Assembly (NCBI GenBank): GCA_037044905.1 | Contig: JBAOKB010000005.1 | Span: 1 to 62,653 of the forward strand | Length of the DNA stretch: 62,653 nucleotides | Direction of reading: 5' to 3' | From: Hortaea werneckii | Taxonomy: Eukaryota; Ascomycota; Dothideomycetes; Mycosphaerellales; Teratosphaeriaceae | Shown here: in pieces, positions 9,301 through 18,567 of the stretch | Position numbering within the stretch: position 1 is the first letter of the stretch | Layout: each line of letters begins with the position of its first letter | The notes under the pieces: model-generated | The model's input: the letters and a program-made list of their open reading frames with translations, nothing else | The model's database searches: none | What the model was told of the DNA's origin: nothing | Translations under genes and position numbers: made by a program

Positions 9301-10544
9301 ATTCCGAGATTGAATTCGTGCAGTATCCATCTGATTCGCAGTACTTGCAGAGTCGAATAGTGGGCACGACGTCTGCAAAGCTATCATATCTCGTCTCGCA
9401 AATAGTAAAGTACTATCAAGACGAGAAGATCTTGGTTTTCTATGACGGCGACAACATTGCATACTACATCGCTCAGGTGCTTGAACTCCTCCACATCAAA
9501 CACGAGATCTATGCCAAATCACTCGCTGCACACCTGAAGAGCGAGTACGTGGTCCGCTTCGATCAAGAGCAACAGGATCGCGTTCTCCTTATGGACGTCA
9601 AGCAAGCCGCTTTTGGTCTGAACTTGTCCTCAGCGTCCCGGATTTACTTCGTCAATCCCGTCTGTAGGCCGAACGTTGAAGCACAAGCCATCAAGCGTGC
9701 ACACAGAATCGGTCAGACCAGAAAAGTACATGTTGAGACGCTTGTACTCAAAGGCTCGATCGAAGAGAAGATGCTCGAACGCAGTAAGAGGATGACAAGG
9801 GTCGAGCATATGGATGCGAAAGTACTCGAGGATGACGGAGGGATGCAAGAGATCATTCAGAGTGCTAGACTAATCCCTCTGACAGATGACGAGACAAATG
9901 GCAAAGCGCAAATGGCCCTTCTCGAGGAGCCGCAGCAATTGTGGGGTCGTCCGGGCTGGCAGGAGACAGTCCAGCCTTTACCTTCCGACACGTTTTCGAA
10001 CGAGAAGAAAAAGCAGAAACCAATATTCAACTATGTCACGAATCCGGAAGATGACATGCGGATGATAGACGAAGATCACGAAGCTGATTCGAAGCTCACG
10101 CAGCAAGTTCTAACGTTCGCTGACCGCACCAACCCAGACCAGGACGAGACCCTTGTGGATACTGATGCAAGCGACAACGAGCCTTTGATGAGTCGAAGGA
10201 GACGGAAGTTGTCTAGTGAGAGTGCAGCGGCCCGGTCTGCTGATTCTCGCCTCAAAAATGCCGCGAATCCTTTCCTGAATCAGATGGCGCCTATGGAGCA
10301 GCTGGCGCCGATTCCTTCGCCCTTGACCAGTCCTAAGAGGGAAGTCTCTCTAAATGACGGGAGGACGTTGAGTCGCGGCGTGCCAGCGTCTCCGTCTGAG
10401 TCGATCGGTCGCCCGTCGAGAGTGAATGTGGTAGACGACGTGGGCTTGCATTGGAACCAAGGTGCTTTGTTCCAACCTCCTGTACCGTTGCATGATGATG
10501 GAGAGAAGGGCGAGCTACTCCGGAACATTGTCCGGATGCTTTAG
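6399..10544 (+). CDS. Large SNF2-family ATPase, Rad5/Rad16-like group without an obvious RING
   Basis: Intronless, 1381 residues. The start is the ATG at 6399 (MANTSFMPKP); the open frame extends upstream only to a TTG. The N-terminal third is uncharacterised. SNF2_N motifs follow: Walker A ETMGLGKTVV at about residue 302, motif II DEGH (LIIDEGHFFSN) at about 525, and motif III VVSGTPAKD at about 553. DEGH is the signature of the Rad5/Rad16 group. A cysteine-bearing insert (CRCPYIGATRTRDCNC) sits just before motif II. A long disordered Ser/Lys-rich segment (about 850-970) precedes the C-terminal helicase lobe, which has AFGLNLSSASRIYF and the motif VI HRIGQTRKVH (about 1100). No C3HC4 RING is visible between the lobes, where Rad5/HLTF proteins carry one. 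Predicted nuclear DNA-dependent ATPase; the specific role is unknown. Confidence 0.85.
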   Translation: MANTSFMPKPTSQYSGSDVSSGADQSTPATSPESSNEAFYGPRMKAEANTGLSRDALNFRQNLRNYLPLGCITCRDYTTLDPTGEPAGWQDIDSVAVSYRNDAGVYGVLSKLTEAGWIRLQSGRSAVDSAFIIWRIYILPGDVGHRFIDRQNKRLWSALESLIPDVDVSRATWEGRYTPETEQKFDPWATCDEGSLFYMFNTLPSPCPEKGLVGEKYAREALEDILDPTSQLPGLKTALYPYQRRSAGLMLQRESVSTLQLDPRLEQRTAPDGSTYYYSARDLLFLKQPRYYEACRGGILAETMGLGKTVVLLAMILATKDHPPKVPTEYSTVGTRPKSGSLAEMAISAINRKSVPWKVEFDRIRHATGDDMQSCIDKIQNSPPCYHIPMEPQRWNRKTILPPPKKMTLASTTLIVVPRNLCKQWQSELVKHVDESALKVLVMEDLKRALPPPPELRTYDVVLFTRNRFEMEIRDGSDEQGRRILATQLACRCPYIGATRTRDCNCLRSNDLYDSPLKHLHFKRLIIDEGHFFSNSGSTAVSVANKLVKADHRWVVSGTPAKDLLGVEVDISGAESSWQTPGTTSSRDAVLEQRKTFNLKEDTAGAVKSLGSLATHFLKIRPWCPSDAGERKAEWDDYIYRHQDCRKRTHSGFSSGLRRTLEAMVVKTQPEDVERDIELPPLSHEITRLEPSFYDKLTANLFTLVLTVNAVTSERTDADYLFHKNSAKARYQLIHNLRQSAFFWTGFSEADVEASIKNSSGYLSKEGTACSPEDRQLLTEMLACAEATKTTVGWASMSRSHELGLFIESWPSESAEHWAFSESRSPLLTGVSQLLEAQKYVNERAGAHDPGEGLAGAGIRSLAPARHGTSKEEAKDVKKLEKPLLTKSGIPTSSLDGEPALKRRSSASGRGAKSPQQKRITKTFKSTKPKSPKDQTVARKKEDISNTASPSTVSTSNDGPRISRKRKHSEIEFVQYPSDSQYLQSRIVGTTSAKLSYLVSQIVKYYQDEKILVFYDGDNIAYYIAQVLELLHIKHEIYAKSLAAHLKSEYVVRFDQEQQDRVLLMDVKQAAFGLNLSSASRIYFVNPVCRPNVEAQAIKRAHRIGQTRKVHVETLVLKGSIEEKMLERSKRMTRVEHMDAKVLEDDGGMQEIIQSARLIPLTDDETNGKAQMALLEEPQQLWGRPGWQETVQPLPSDTFSNEKKKQKPIFNYVTNPEDDMRMIDEDHEADSKLTQQVLTFADRTNPDQDETLVDTDASDNEPLMSRRRRKLSSESAAARSADSRLKNAANPFLNQMAPMEQLAPIPSPLTSPKREVSLNDGRTLSRGVPASPSESIGRPSRVNVVDDVGLHWNQGALFQPPVPLHDDGEKGELLRNIVRML

Positions 10545-10948
10545 GGCATTGAACGGGCTGTTGTAGTGGCTATAATCATGAGCAATTTGGATTTGTACTA
10601 TAGCTTTTGCTGTTCGCTTAGAAGTAAAGATTCGCGCGAGCATGCACACATTGCTATGGAATCAGTAATTATTGAATCTCCCATACCCTTTAGTGGCAAA
10701 GAAGAGACGAGAGAGGATCGGATGTTGCGTTTGAAGCGCAACGATATCGGTATGGAAAGATCCGTTGCGGCGAACATCACCGAAAGCACTGACCAGACCG
10801 TGAGCGTCTCAGGGAAAAGTTGAAGGCGAACCATCTAGACACCCTGTTCAACCTGTTCTTGCAACTACAAACACCCATCTCAACGATACACCTTGCTGCA
10901 TCACTTTCGCATACCCTCCAGCCTCTTATTTCGCATCATATCATCAAA
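10545..10948 (+). promoter_or_regulatory. Upstream region and leader of the GrpE gene
   Basis: 404 bp between the SNF2 stop and the GrpE start. The open frame of the GrpE gene continues upstream to a TTG at 10820 but without an ATG, so this is taken as 5' leader. A pyrimidine-rich stretch lies at roughly 10850-10900. No specific binding motif recognised. Confidence 0.35.
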
Positions 10949-11677
10949 ATGATCCAAAGGACGTTCCTCCGGTCGCTACAGACAGCTACGCGACAGCAGC
11001 AACCCATCAGACGAGCCATGTCCACATCCCCATTCACAGCCCAGAGAGCCGCTGCGCCTCTCACATCACAGCGGTTAGGAAGCCAGAGAAGATGGCAGTC
11101 GCAGGAGGCGGAGAAGAAGAAGGACGAGAGCGGAGAGCAGAATTCGGGCGACAAGGCAGCATCCGAAGCAGGGAAGGAGGCTGAGAACCCCCTCCAGAAG
11201 GAGTTGGACTCGAAGAACCGTGAAGTAATCGACCTGACCGACCGGGTCAAGCGTACTGCCGCCGACTTCCGCAACCTCCAAGAACAGACCAAGCGGGAGG
11301 TGAAAGCCTCAAAAGACTACGCCCTGCAGCGTTTCGCCAAGGACCTGCTCGACTCCGTGGACAACCTCGACCGCGCACTGTCGGTCGTGCCAGCCGAGAA
11401 GCTCAACGCAGACGCCAACAAGGACCTCGTGGACCTGCACAGCGGGTTGAAGATGACCGAGACCATCCTGATGCAGACGCTGAAGAAGCACGGCATCGAG
11501 CGTTTCGACCCGGCCGAGAACACGGAGAAGTTCGACGCGAACACGATGGAGGCTACATTCATGGCGCCTCAGCAGGGCAAGGAGGACGGTACTGTCTTCT
11601 ACACGCAGTCCAAGGGCTTCCTGCTCAACGGCCGTGTGCTGAGAGCGCCGAAGGTCGGCGTCGTGAAGAACTCATAG
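10949..11677 (+). CDS. mge1: Mitochondrial GrpE nucleotide-exchange factor (Mge1)
   Basis: 242 residues from the ATG at 10949. The first ~50 residues (MIQRTFLRSLQTATRQQQP onward) are Arg/Ser/Thr-rich with no acidic residues, a matrix-targeting presequence. A charged, Glu/Lys-rich region and the GrpE coiled-coil follow (FRNLQEQTKREVKASKDYA near residue 130), then the beta domain with FDPAENTEKFDAN, MEATFMAPQ and the terminal GFLLNGRVLRAPKVGV signature. GrpE proteins release ADP from mitochondrial Hsp70 during protein import and folding. Length matches other fungal Mge1 proteins. No intron is needed. Confidence 0.95.
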   Translation: MIQRTFLRSLQTATRQQQPIRRAMSTSPFTAQRAAAPLTSQRLGSQRRWQSQEAEKKKDESGEQNSGDKAASEAGKEAENPLQKELDSKNREVIDLTDRVKRTAADFRNLQEQTKREVKASKDYALQRFAKDLLDSVDNLDRALSVVPAEKLNADANKDLVDLHSGLKMTETILMQTLKKHGIERFDPAENTEKFDANTMEATFMAPQQGKEDGTVFYTQSKGFLLNGRVLRAPKVGVVKNS

Positions 11678-13825
11678 AGGAGACTCGGGGATGGAAGGTG
11701 GTCCAGCCAGAAAAGATGTATGAGTTGGTTGAATATGTGGATAAGGGGTCTACCGCGACCCTCAGATCCTCAAGCGGCAACACGCGAGGCGAATAGGTCA
11801 GCGGACGTCGCGTCTACAGATCTCCCCTTTCTTGGGCATGCATAGGTGCGAATGACAGCATCGCGCAGGGAGCCCACCGAAAAAGTGTACAATTGCAGGA
11901 ACTCATCAGCTCGGGTGGATATTCCAAACTCGGCTTGTGTGAGCATATGTAGGATAATGCGACTTCACTGAGACATGTATTACTCTTATCCAATCTAGCC
12001 ACAGCGGACGGCGTGCCGTCTGCCCAGCTCTTCACTGGCAGTCCTCGTGCGTGGTGTCGTCCTTGAAGCGCCATGATCTTCTTCGATTCTGCGATCGGTG
12101 GATGGCGTGCCCTGTGGACATGGTAGCTGACGCGCAGCGTGTACACCTGCTCGTTCCGAAGACGCAATCTACCTCTTCCACTATTGTGTCATCTCGAGAT
12201 GTCCTGACCTTAAAGCCCCATTACAAATATAGCCGCCCTCAAACAGGAACCGCTGCAAACACTTCCACGCCTATCGGCAAGCGCCTCTCTGCTCCTGGGC
12301 GAGCCTCACGAACGATAATGTTATCCCTGACTCACCAGATCCGCGCTCCATGACGCTGCTTTCCGACAACGACAAAGGGCATCTACAAGCGTCCTTGATT
12401 GAAGGATCCCAATCTTGTGGCCATAATTCATCATTTTCTTCCGGTCGTTTGGCTTGGAGGATTTTCCCGATCGTGTGCGTTTCCGAAGAGCCTCGCGGCA
12501 GGCTGCAGCTGTCTCGCGGGATCCTACCTCAGCAGGACGAACGCCTGTGGGAGGTGTTGTTCGTTGTCGCTGTCCGGTTGGCGAGGTTTGGATTCTGGAG
12601 ATGGTCTCTTCTGGATCTTGTGTCTAGGCCTGGGATCTGGCTGAGGGCCGCTTCTTTGGTTTGTTCATCAGTCACGCTAGGGTTAGGATGCCTGCGACTC
12701 AGAAACCCACTGGCTTGGGTTCGTAGCCGGTCTTTGTTTGCGACGTTCTGCACTTTGCTAAGTGTAACAATCGTTAAATTGGCATATGGTTGCCATTCTC
12801 AAACACTGCTGCTGGACTTAATCAGGAGCTGAGACCTCGTGTCTACCTGTGCCCACTTGGGCACGTAGCCTGATACAACACATGGAGACCCACTTCGAAC
12901 ACGCTGCTTGCCACGAACCAGGGCCCAAACATGGCTGCACGGTCATTCGCGGAAGCAATTCATGTTGTACTGCAGAACTCTTCCCGATGACCATCTCACT
13001 ATTGCTTGAAACTGTTCGGTGTTTGCGATTCGTCATCCCCCCTCCTCGCACCACTACAACAAATCTCTTTGCCACGGGGGGCCAAACCGGACACACCCTT
13101 CCCGCAGACCGCCTTTTCAAAAGGGTGTGTGCGCACACGCACGGTAGCTGTAGAACATGCAGAGAACAAATCGGTAGGTTCTTGAGGGTCGCACAGCGCG
13201 CACGTTCGATAGCTTGCAAGAAAAACGCGTGTGCAACATTCCACACCTACCCCAAGGCGTTTCCAAGACGACTAAGAGTAAATTCGAATCATGACACCGA
13301 ATCAAAACTTGGAATTTTTGGACAAATAGGTCACGTGTATGCGAGTTCGTTTGTTCGCCAGGATCTGCATGGCATCTGGCGCGCCCCCTTGCATGCTCTC
13401 GCCCGCTAAAGGTCATGTCTCAAAGAACCCGAACGCTGCGGCTATTCCGATAGCGCCGCTTCCGGTAACGCAACCCTCCAACAAAGAACAAAGAAAGAAG
13501 AAGAAGAAGGGGTGCGGACTCCTGCTTGTGATGGGCGATTTGCACGATGAGGTCGACTCTGCAACAATCAGAGATAGCTTCTGCCCGCCGTCGGCCGTGC
13601 TCGTCATTGGACAAAGAAGTACATGCCATGGTCGGCCGGAGGATAATAGGGACAAAGCATTCCATGCTTAACGTTCCTTTCTCCTCCCCCAGAATGGCGA
13701 GAGCGTCTTGCTTCGTCATGCGCCGCCATTGGATGTCGTGACCTGTCATTGTCAGAGGGCATGCCAGTGGAGCCGGCGGCTTGCAAGATTCTTTTGTCAC
13801 GATTGTGTTTTTCCCCCTCCTCTCA
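11678..13825. other. 2.1 kb region without a supported gene
   Basis: Several open frames of 100-190 codons occur (for example 12350-12832 and 12849-13409 plus, 13420-13800 minus), but their translations are Ser/Arg/Cys-rich, overlap one another on both strands and show no domain or intron-supported continuation. The region contains a perfect 10-bp inverted repeat with nested symmetry at 13091-13138 and an AAG-repeat run around 13494-13510. It may hold the promoter and long leader of the HMG-box gene, or a non-coding RNA; the sequence alone does not decide. Confidence 0.4.
13091..13138. repeat. Nested inverted repeats
   Basis: ACACACCCTT at 13091-13100 is the exact reverse complement of AAGGGTGTGT at 13121-13130. 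Inside the loop and right arm is CCTTTT-C-AAAAGG, and immediately after is a perfect 12-bp palindrome GTGTGCGCACAC (13127-13138). Together they could fold into a stem or form a dyad protein-binding site upstream of the HMG-box gene. Short repeats of this size also occur by chance. Confidence 0.45.
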
Positions 13826-15065
13826 ATGTCTACCGCTCAGAACTCCCAACAACACCACTCGTCGCTGCCGACCCCCTGGATACCAGCAGTGCCCGTGCAA
13901 CAAACGCAGCCAGCGGCGAATGAACAACCCGGCCGCATCATCTTCACGAGACAGCTGTGGCAACGAACCATGCCCGATCATAGTGAGCAGAATGTCTTGA
14001 ACAAGTCTCAGTCTCAGATCCAAGACGATCCGCATCGTACTCATCCCAGTGGAGGTGCCGCTGGTCCAAGCAGACGGACTTCTTCAACCGTCTCAACCCG
14101 CTCACGTCGGCGTTCTCAAAGTCTTTCAGGTGGCTCAAAGACCCCTTTGACGCCTGAAGAGAGCCCGCCTTCCAAATCAACAAGGAAGCGTAATGCTTGC
14201 ACCGTCGAGGAAGAGGACAAAGAGCTAGATAGTGCGAGTACAACGCCAGTACATACCCGCGCGAGCAGTGGCGACTCTACTGCACACGTCTGTATCTGCC
14301 AGCCTGATCCTAAGATCCCTAGACCTCGTAACGGTATGATAAAAAGCACACCATACGATTTAGATTAGCCCTTGACTGACTTTTCATAGCTTTCATCTTG
14401 TATCGTCAACACCATCAAGCCCAAGTTGTCGCCCAGAATCCCGGCCTTGCCAATCCAGAGATCTCCAAGATCATCGGCGAACAGTGGCAGAACCAGCCCC
14501 CTGAAATCAAGAACAAGTGGAAAGCGCTTGCGGAAGAAGAGAAGCTTCGTCACCAACAGCAGTATCCCACCTACCGTTACCAACCCAAGCGCAACGGCCG
14601 ACGAAACAGTCTTTCGTCCGAAACACCAGGCTCAGCAGGCGAGCGACCCAAGTGCGCCAAGTGCGGCGGTCGCAGCATTCTCGCCCCCTCGACCCCTTTC
14701 ACCAACGCGTCCGCATCAGGCGTGAGTCCTGCATCGGTCCCTCCAACACCCGGCCAGGCCATAACGCCCGTCAGCCGGACCCTCCCCGTCCTACGCGACC
14801 TCAGCCTGCAATCCCCAGCGAACCGTCGCATGGGCCGCGTGTTCCCAAGCAACAGCACCATCACCAGCATCATGTCCTCCACCGGCAACAATCCCACAGA
14901 CCACCCCCAACCCGGCTACCCGGACGACCGCGACGACATCGGTCCCCTGAGCCCGGAAACGAAACGTCGACGCTTCAACGGCGACCACGTCTCCATCGGC
15001 CGCAACATCCCCCCGCGCTTCGCTTCTGCCCCTGTAGTCCAGCCAGGGACCCCTTACCCATTCAG

Positions 15066-15096
<31 letters not shown>

Positions 15097-16869
15097 CCGC
15101 ACCCGTCCCTCCCATCTCTACCCCCACACCACCATCCCTATCAACCCCAACCCCACCAACCTCCCCTAACAACCCGCCGCGAAAGCCTCCCCGGCCTGCA
15201 CGGAATCGGCGTCTCCCCCTCCCCCTCCGCCTCTACCACCGGCAACAACGCCGGCCCTATGGCCCCTCCTCCTCCTCCCCCGCGTCCGCCCGGAATGGGA
15301 TACCAACAACATCGGCTGTCGCAGGGCCATCTCCCGCACGATCACCGCTCGCTTACTCTCCCACCGCTGCAGACGAGTGGGGGAAGCGTGGGCGGAAATC
15401 GGAATTCGATCTCTGGACCTTCTGGCTCTTTTTCCTCTGGAGGAGTGACTGGTGGGAGTACTGCTACTGCTACTGCAGCGGGGATGATCCGCCGGAGTCT
15501 CAGCGGGAATTTTCGAGATCCTTCTGCTTCTTCTTCGTTATCTGCAGCGACGACGTCGGCGGCGGCGAAGATGATCGAGGATGTGATACTTCGAGGGATG
15601 GATTTCCGGTATAAGATTGGGATTTTGGCGAAGGTTGCTCCGCCTGCGGCTTTTCCCCCACCGCCTCGTTCACTTCCTGCGTCTGCTTCTTCTTCCGCTT
15701 CTGCTTCGGCGAAGGATGGAGGGGAGTGTAAGCAAGAAGGGTTGATGGCGAGGGGCCCGCTTATTGCGATCGAAGGGGATGATGCGGAGGCTGTGAGGGA
15801 GTTGGGAAGGTGGTTGAGTAGGGAGTTGGGCAAGAAAGGGGGTGGGGCGGCGGAAGAGGAGTTGGAGGTGAGGTTGGTTGAGGGGCCTTTGGATGAGGGA
15901 CGTGAAGGGTTAGAGGAAGGGAACGGAGGGAAGGTTGACAAGAAGAAGAAGAAGAAGGCTATTATCGAGTACCATCTGCTCATCACCGAGTGGTTGGCGA
16001 AGAGTGATGAGATTGTCGAGTCGTTGCGGTATCGACGAGCTATGCCCACGAATACCACCGCCACGGCTGCATCTGCTGTTACGGCTGAAGAGGGTGGTGA
16101 AGATGCGGACAAGACCATGAGCGAAGCACCTCCTCCCACGCAGGAGAAGGCGAAGTCGGAGCGGAAGCTGGAAGAGGATTACGATGACAGCGATGGCTCT
16201 GCCTCCAAAGATGAAAGCATGGCCTCTCACTCCGCACAGGATCCCGCAAACAAAACTCCCAACCCCAGCGGAGAAGAAACGACGACCTCCACCTCCTCCC
16301 CTCCACCTAATCAGCCACCTTCCGAGGAGGTAGAAAAGGGGGAAAACATGCAGATCGACCCTCCTCCTCCTCCAACAACCTCCTCCTCATCGTCTCCAAC
16401 CACCAACAGCCGCCCCACAGCGAAACCCATCATCCTCCTCCCCAACTTCTCCCTGCACACCAGCACGGCCTTCGCCCTCCGCATCCCCATCGACGCCAAC
16501 TCGCAGTACTCAGCGCCGGACCACTGGCAATGGGCCGCGACGCAATGGCGTGGGGTCGTGGGGCCGGATCTGACGATCTATGTTCGGGACAGTGCTAGTA
16601 GCGGCGGTAGTAGTAGTGCGAGCGGGGTGGGAGGCGAGACTGGCGGCGGGACGGCGGGTGGGAGGGTGAGAGGGAATGTTGGGGTGGAGATGGGTGAGGA
16701 GGGGAATTTGTTTGTGGTTAGGCGGACGGTTGGGGGTGGGGCGGGTGGGAAGAAGGGTGGGGAGGTCGAGGGGAGTGTGCTTAGGAGGTTGGGGTTTGAG
16801 GTTGGGGAGTGGGTGAGGGCTTTTGGGGGAGTTGGGGAGGGGGAGGAGGGGAGGTCAATGGAAGGGTGA
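13826..16869 (+). CDS. HMG-box (MATA_HMG type) transcription factor
   Basis: Exons 13826-14333 and 14390-16869 give 995 residues. The 56-nt intron has CTGAC before its acceptor and interrupts the HMG box itself: the exon 1 end PRPRN joins AFILYRQHHQAQVVAQNPG, then ISKIIGEQWQ, KNKWKALAEEEKLRHQQQYP and YRYQPKR. This is the sequence-specific HMG box of fungal mating-type and Ste11-like regulators (about residues 164-235). The rest is disordered: Ser/Pro/Gln-rich segments, His and Gln runs near residue 390, polyproline and Gly-rich stretches toward the C-terminus. A more structured region (MIEDVILRGMDFRYKIGILAKVAPP) lies in the middle. A nuclear regulator is likely. I see no neighbouring MAT1-1 gene, APN2 or SLA2, so this is not evidently the mating-type locus. 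Confidence 0.85.
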
Positions 16870-17172
16870 GGCGGGTGAGACGAAAGGGTCTTCTTTGGTT
16901 GGCTCGGTGGGTGAGAGTAGATTGCGTCTTGGGATTTTTTGAAGCTGTACTTTTCTTGATTCGTTTGCATTTCCTCTGTTCCGTTTTGTTTCTTTCTACA
17001 CGCTCCACATGGCCGATGGCGAATGGAGGGTCGGTTTACCAGTGGAAATGCTTTTGCGGCTTGGCGAGACGGTTCTGCCTTGTCGGTAGCGTTCGGTGGG
17101 TGTCAGACTTTGACTTATCCTTGAAGGTACGAACGGTCAAATGAGGAAAGAAGAAATAAACATCAAATAAAA
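16870..17172. other. Convergent 3' region
   Basis: 303 bp between the stop codons of the HMG-box gene (plus) and the DUF2470 gene (minus). T-rich and A-rich patches may serve polyadenylation. Nothing else recognised. Confidence 0.4.
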
Positions 17173-17912
17173 TTAGTGCTTCTGCTTCTCCTTCTCCTCC
17201 CGCTTCCTCGCCACCAACGCGTCAAACCGGCGGAACGAGAACATGCCTTCGATAAAAGTCGTACTCATCCACTGCCAGAAGAGGAAGGAACGCGGGTTAA
17301 CGGAGTGTTTCTGAAGGCGGTAGTGCACAAAATACGCCATCTCGGCGGAGTGGATGCCGACCATGCCGAGGAAGAGATAGGGCTGGATGGCCCAGGAGAA
17401 GGCGGCGAAGCCTGATCCGAGGACCTGGTGGACGATGGCGTCGTGCGCGAACCACCAGCGTTGGGAGTAGGCCAGGAAGGTGGCGGAGATGATGGCGAAT
17501 TCGACGGCGTACCAGCCAGTCGGCGGGACGAATTCTTTGACCGTGATGTCTGATCGCCCGAGGCCGGCGAGGGCTTGCTGGTCGAGCTGGACGGCGCGCT
17601 CGCGGGCGTCGCGGTAGGAGGTCATGGGTGCGTTGAGGGTGATGGAGTAGGTCTTCCTCCCGCCGCCGCACGAGAAGGTCATGGAGCGGAGGTCGATGTC
17701 GGTCATTTTGCCGGAGTCGGCGGTCCAGGAGGGGATCTTGCAGAAGTGTTCGAGGTAGCGGACGATCTGGGATTGGACGGGTTAATGATGTGTTACGTTG
17801 ATTTACTACTAGATGGGAATGGATAAGGACATACCGAGTCGTGATGGTCGGTGTTCATGTGGGAGATGATACGGTTCTTGGCCGCTTCATCTTTGGCTTG
17901 TTGATCGGCCAT
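17173..17912 (-). CDS. DUF2470 domain protein with C-terminal membrane segments
   Basis: Exons 17835-17912 and 17173-17766 (minus strand), 68-nt intron, 223 residues. Exon 1 encodes MADQQAKDEAAKNRIISHM followed by NTDHHDS; exon 2 continues IVRYLEHFCKIPSW. Together they restore the N-terminal half of a DUF2470 domain (NTDHxDS then RYLEHF), related to the haem-utilisation HugZ-type fold. The DUF2470 part runs to about residue 110 (LAGLGRSDITVKEF). The C-terminal half has three hydrophobic segments (AVEFAIISATFLAY, FAAFSWAIQPYLFLGMVGIH, FLFWQWMSTTFIEGMF) and ends in a Lys/Glu-rich tail ending KQKH. Fungal proteins with this fusion are common but uncharacterised; the tail resembles an ER-retention-like basic terminus, which is inference. 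Confidence 0.85.
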
Positions 17913-18567
17913 CTTGGACGGTGGATTGCTGGTGTGGCAGACCGCGGTATCGATATTTACCGTGAGTGTGTATTGAAAGTACGTACCGCATACGAGTGTA
18001 CCTTGTGTATGTACAGAGACAGTCTAGTCTACCGTGTGTAGATGCGCATCGTGGGCCGGTGGCGGTTGGTGGATTCCACCGCTAGCGTGACGCAGTAGAA
18101 CCGGGACCGACCCGCGCGTGTGTTAGCGCGATCGTAGCGCGCCTGAAAGCAAGCACCTGCAGGGTCCGACTATTCCTGTTGTATCGTTCATGCATGCGCT
18201 TTCGGGCTCTGGAAAGCTTGAGCTCCCAAGTCCGAAGAGGCAAGACGTGCTGTTCCTTCTGATCTCTCCCAAGGGACTGCAGAGGCAAACCGACTCTCTG
18301 GTCATTATTGACTCGGAGGTAAGCTGGAAGGCAATCGATTGCTGTACGAGATCAGTTCGGGCTGCAATCGGCCACAGCCGTTGGAGTCCAGTCGCAGGGT
18401 AATTTAAAAAGCCCAAGGGTACATGCGCATTGCATACATTGCATTTCTCTTGGATCTCCGGACAGTGCTTGCTCCGCCTAGGCCTTTCATAAGGTCATGC
18501 CGACAACATCATCGCCTGAGCGCCCCCAGCGCATGTCATAACCATCCGGCGACCGGCCATATTCGCC
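17913..18567. promoter_or_regulatory. Divergent intergenic region (DUF2470 gene / KAR9-like gene)
   Basis: 655 bp between divergent start codons, so it should contain both promoters. Short open frames on both strands are unremarkable. No recognised binding motif. Confidence 0.35.

Noticed and set aside
12350..12832. 160-codon plus-strand frame
   Set aside because: Starts at an ATG but the translation is Ser/Leu/Arg-rich without domain, and overlaps other random frames on both strands.
12849..13409. 186-codon plus-strand frame
   Set aside because: No recognisable domain; competes with long minus-strand frames over the same bases.
13420..13800. 126-codon minus-strand frame with an RRMTKQDALAILGEE stretch
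   Set aside because: One plausible helical segment, but the rest is an AAG-repeat translation and random sequence; no homologous family recognised.
13826..16869. Mating-type locus
   Set aside because: The HMG box is of the MATA type, but the flanking genes are not APN2, SLA2 or MAT1-1 and the protein is far larger than MAT1-2-1.
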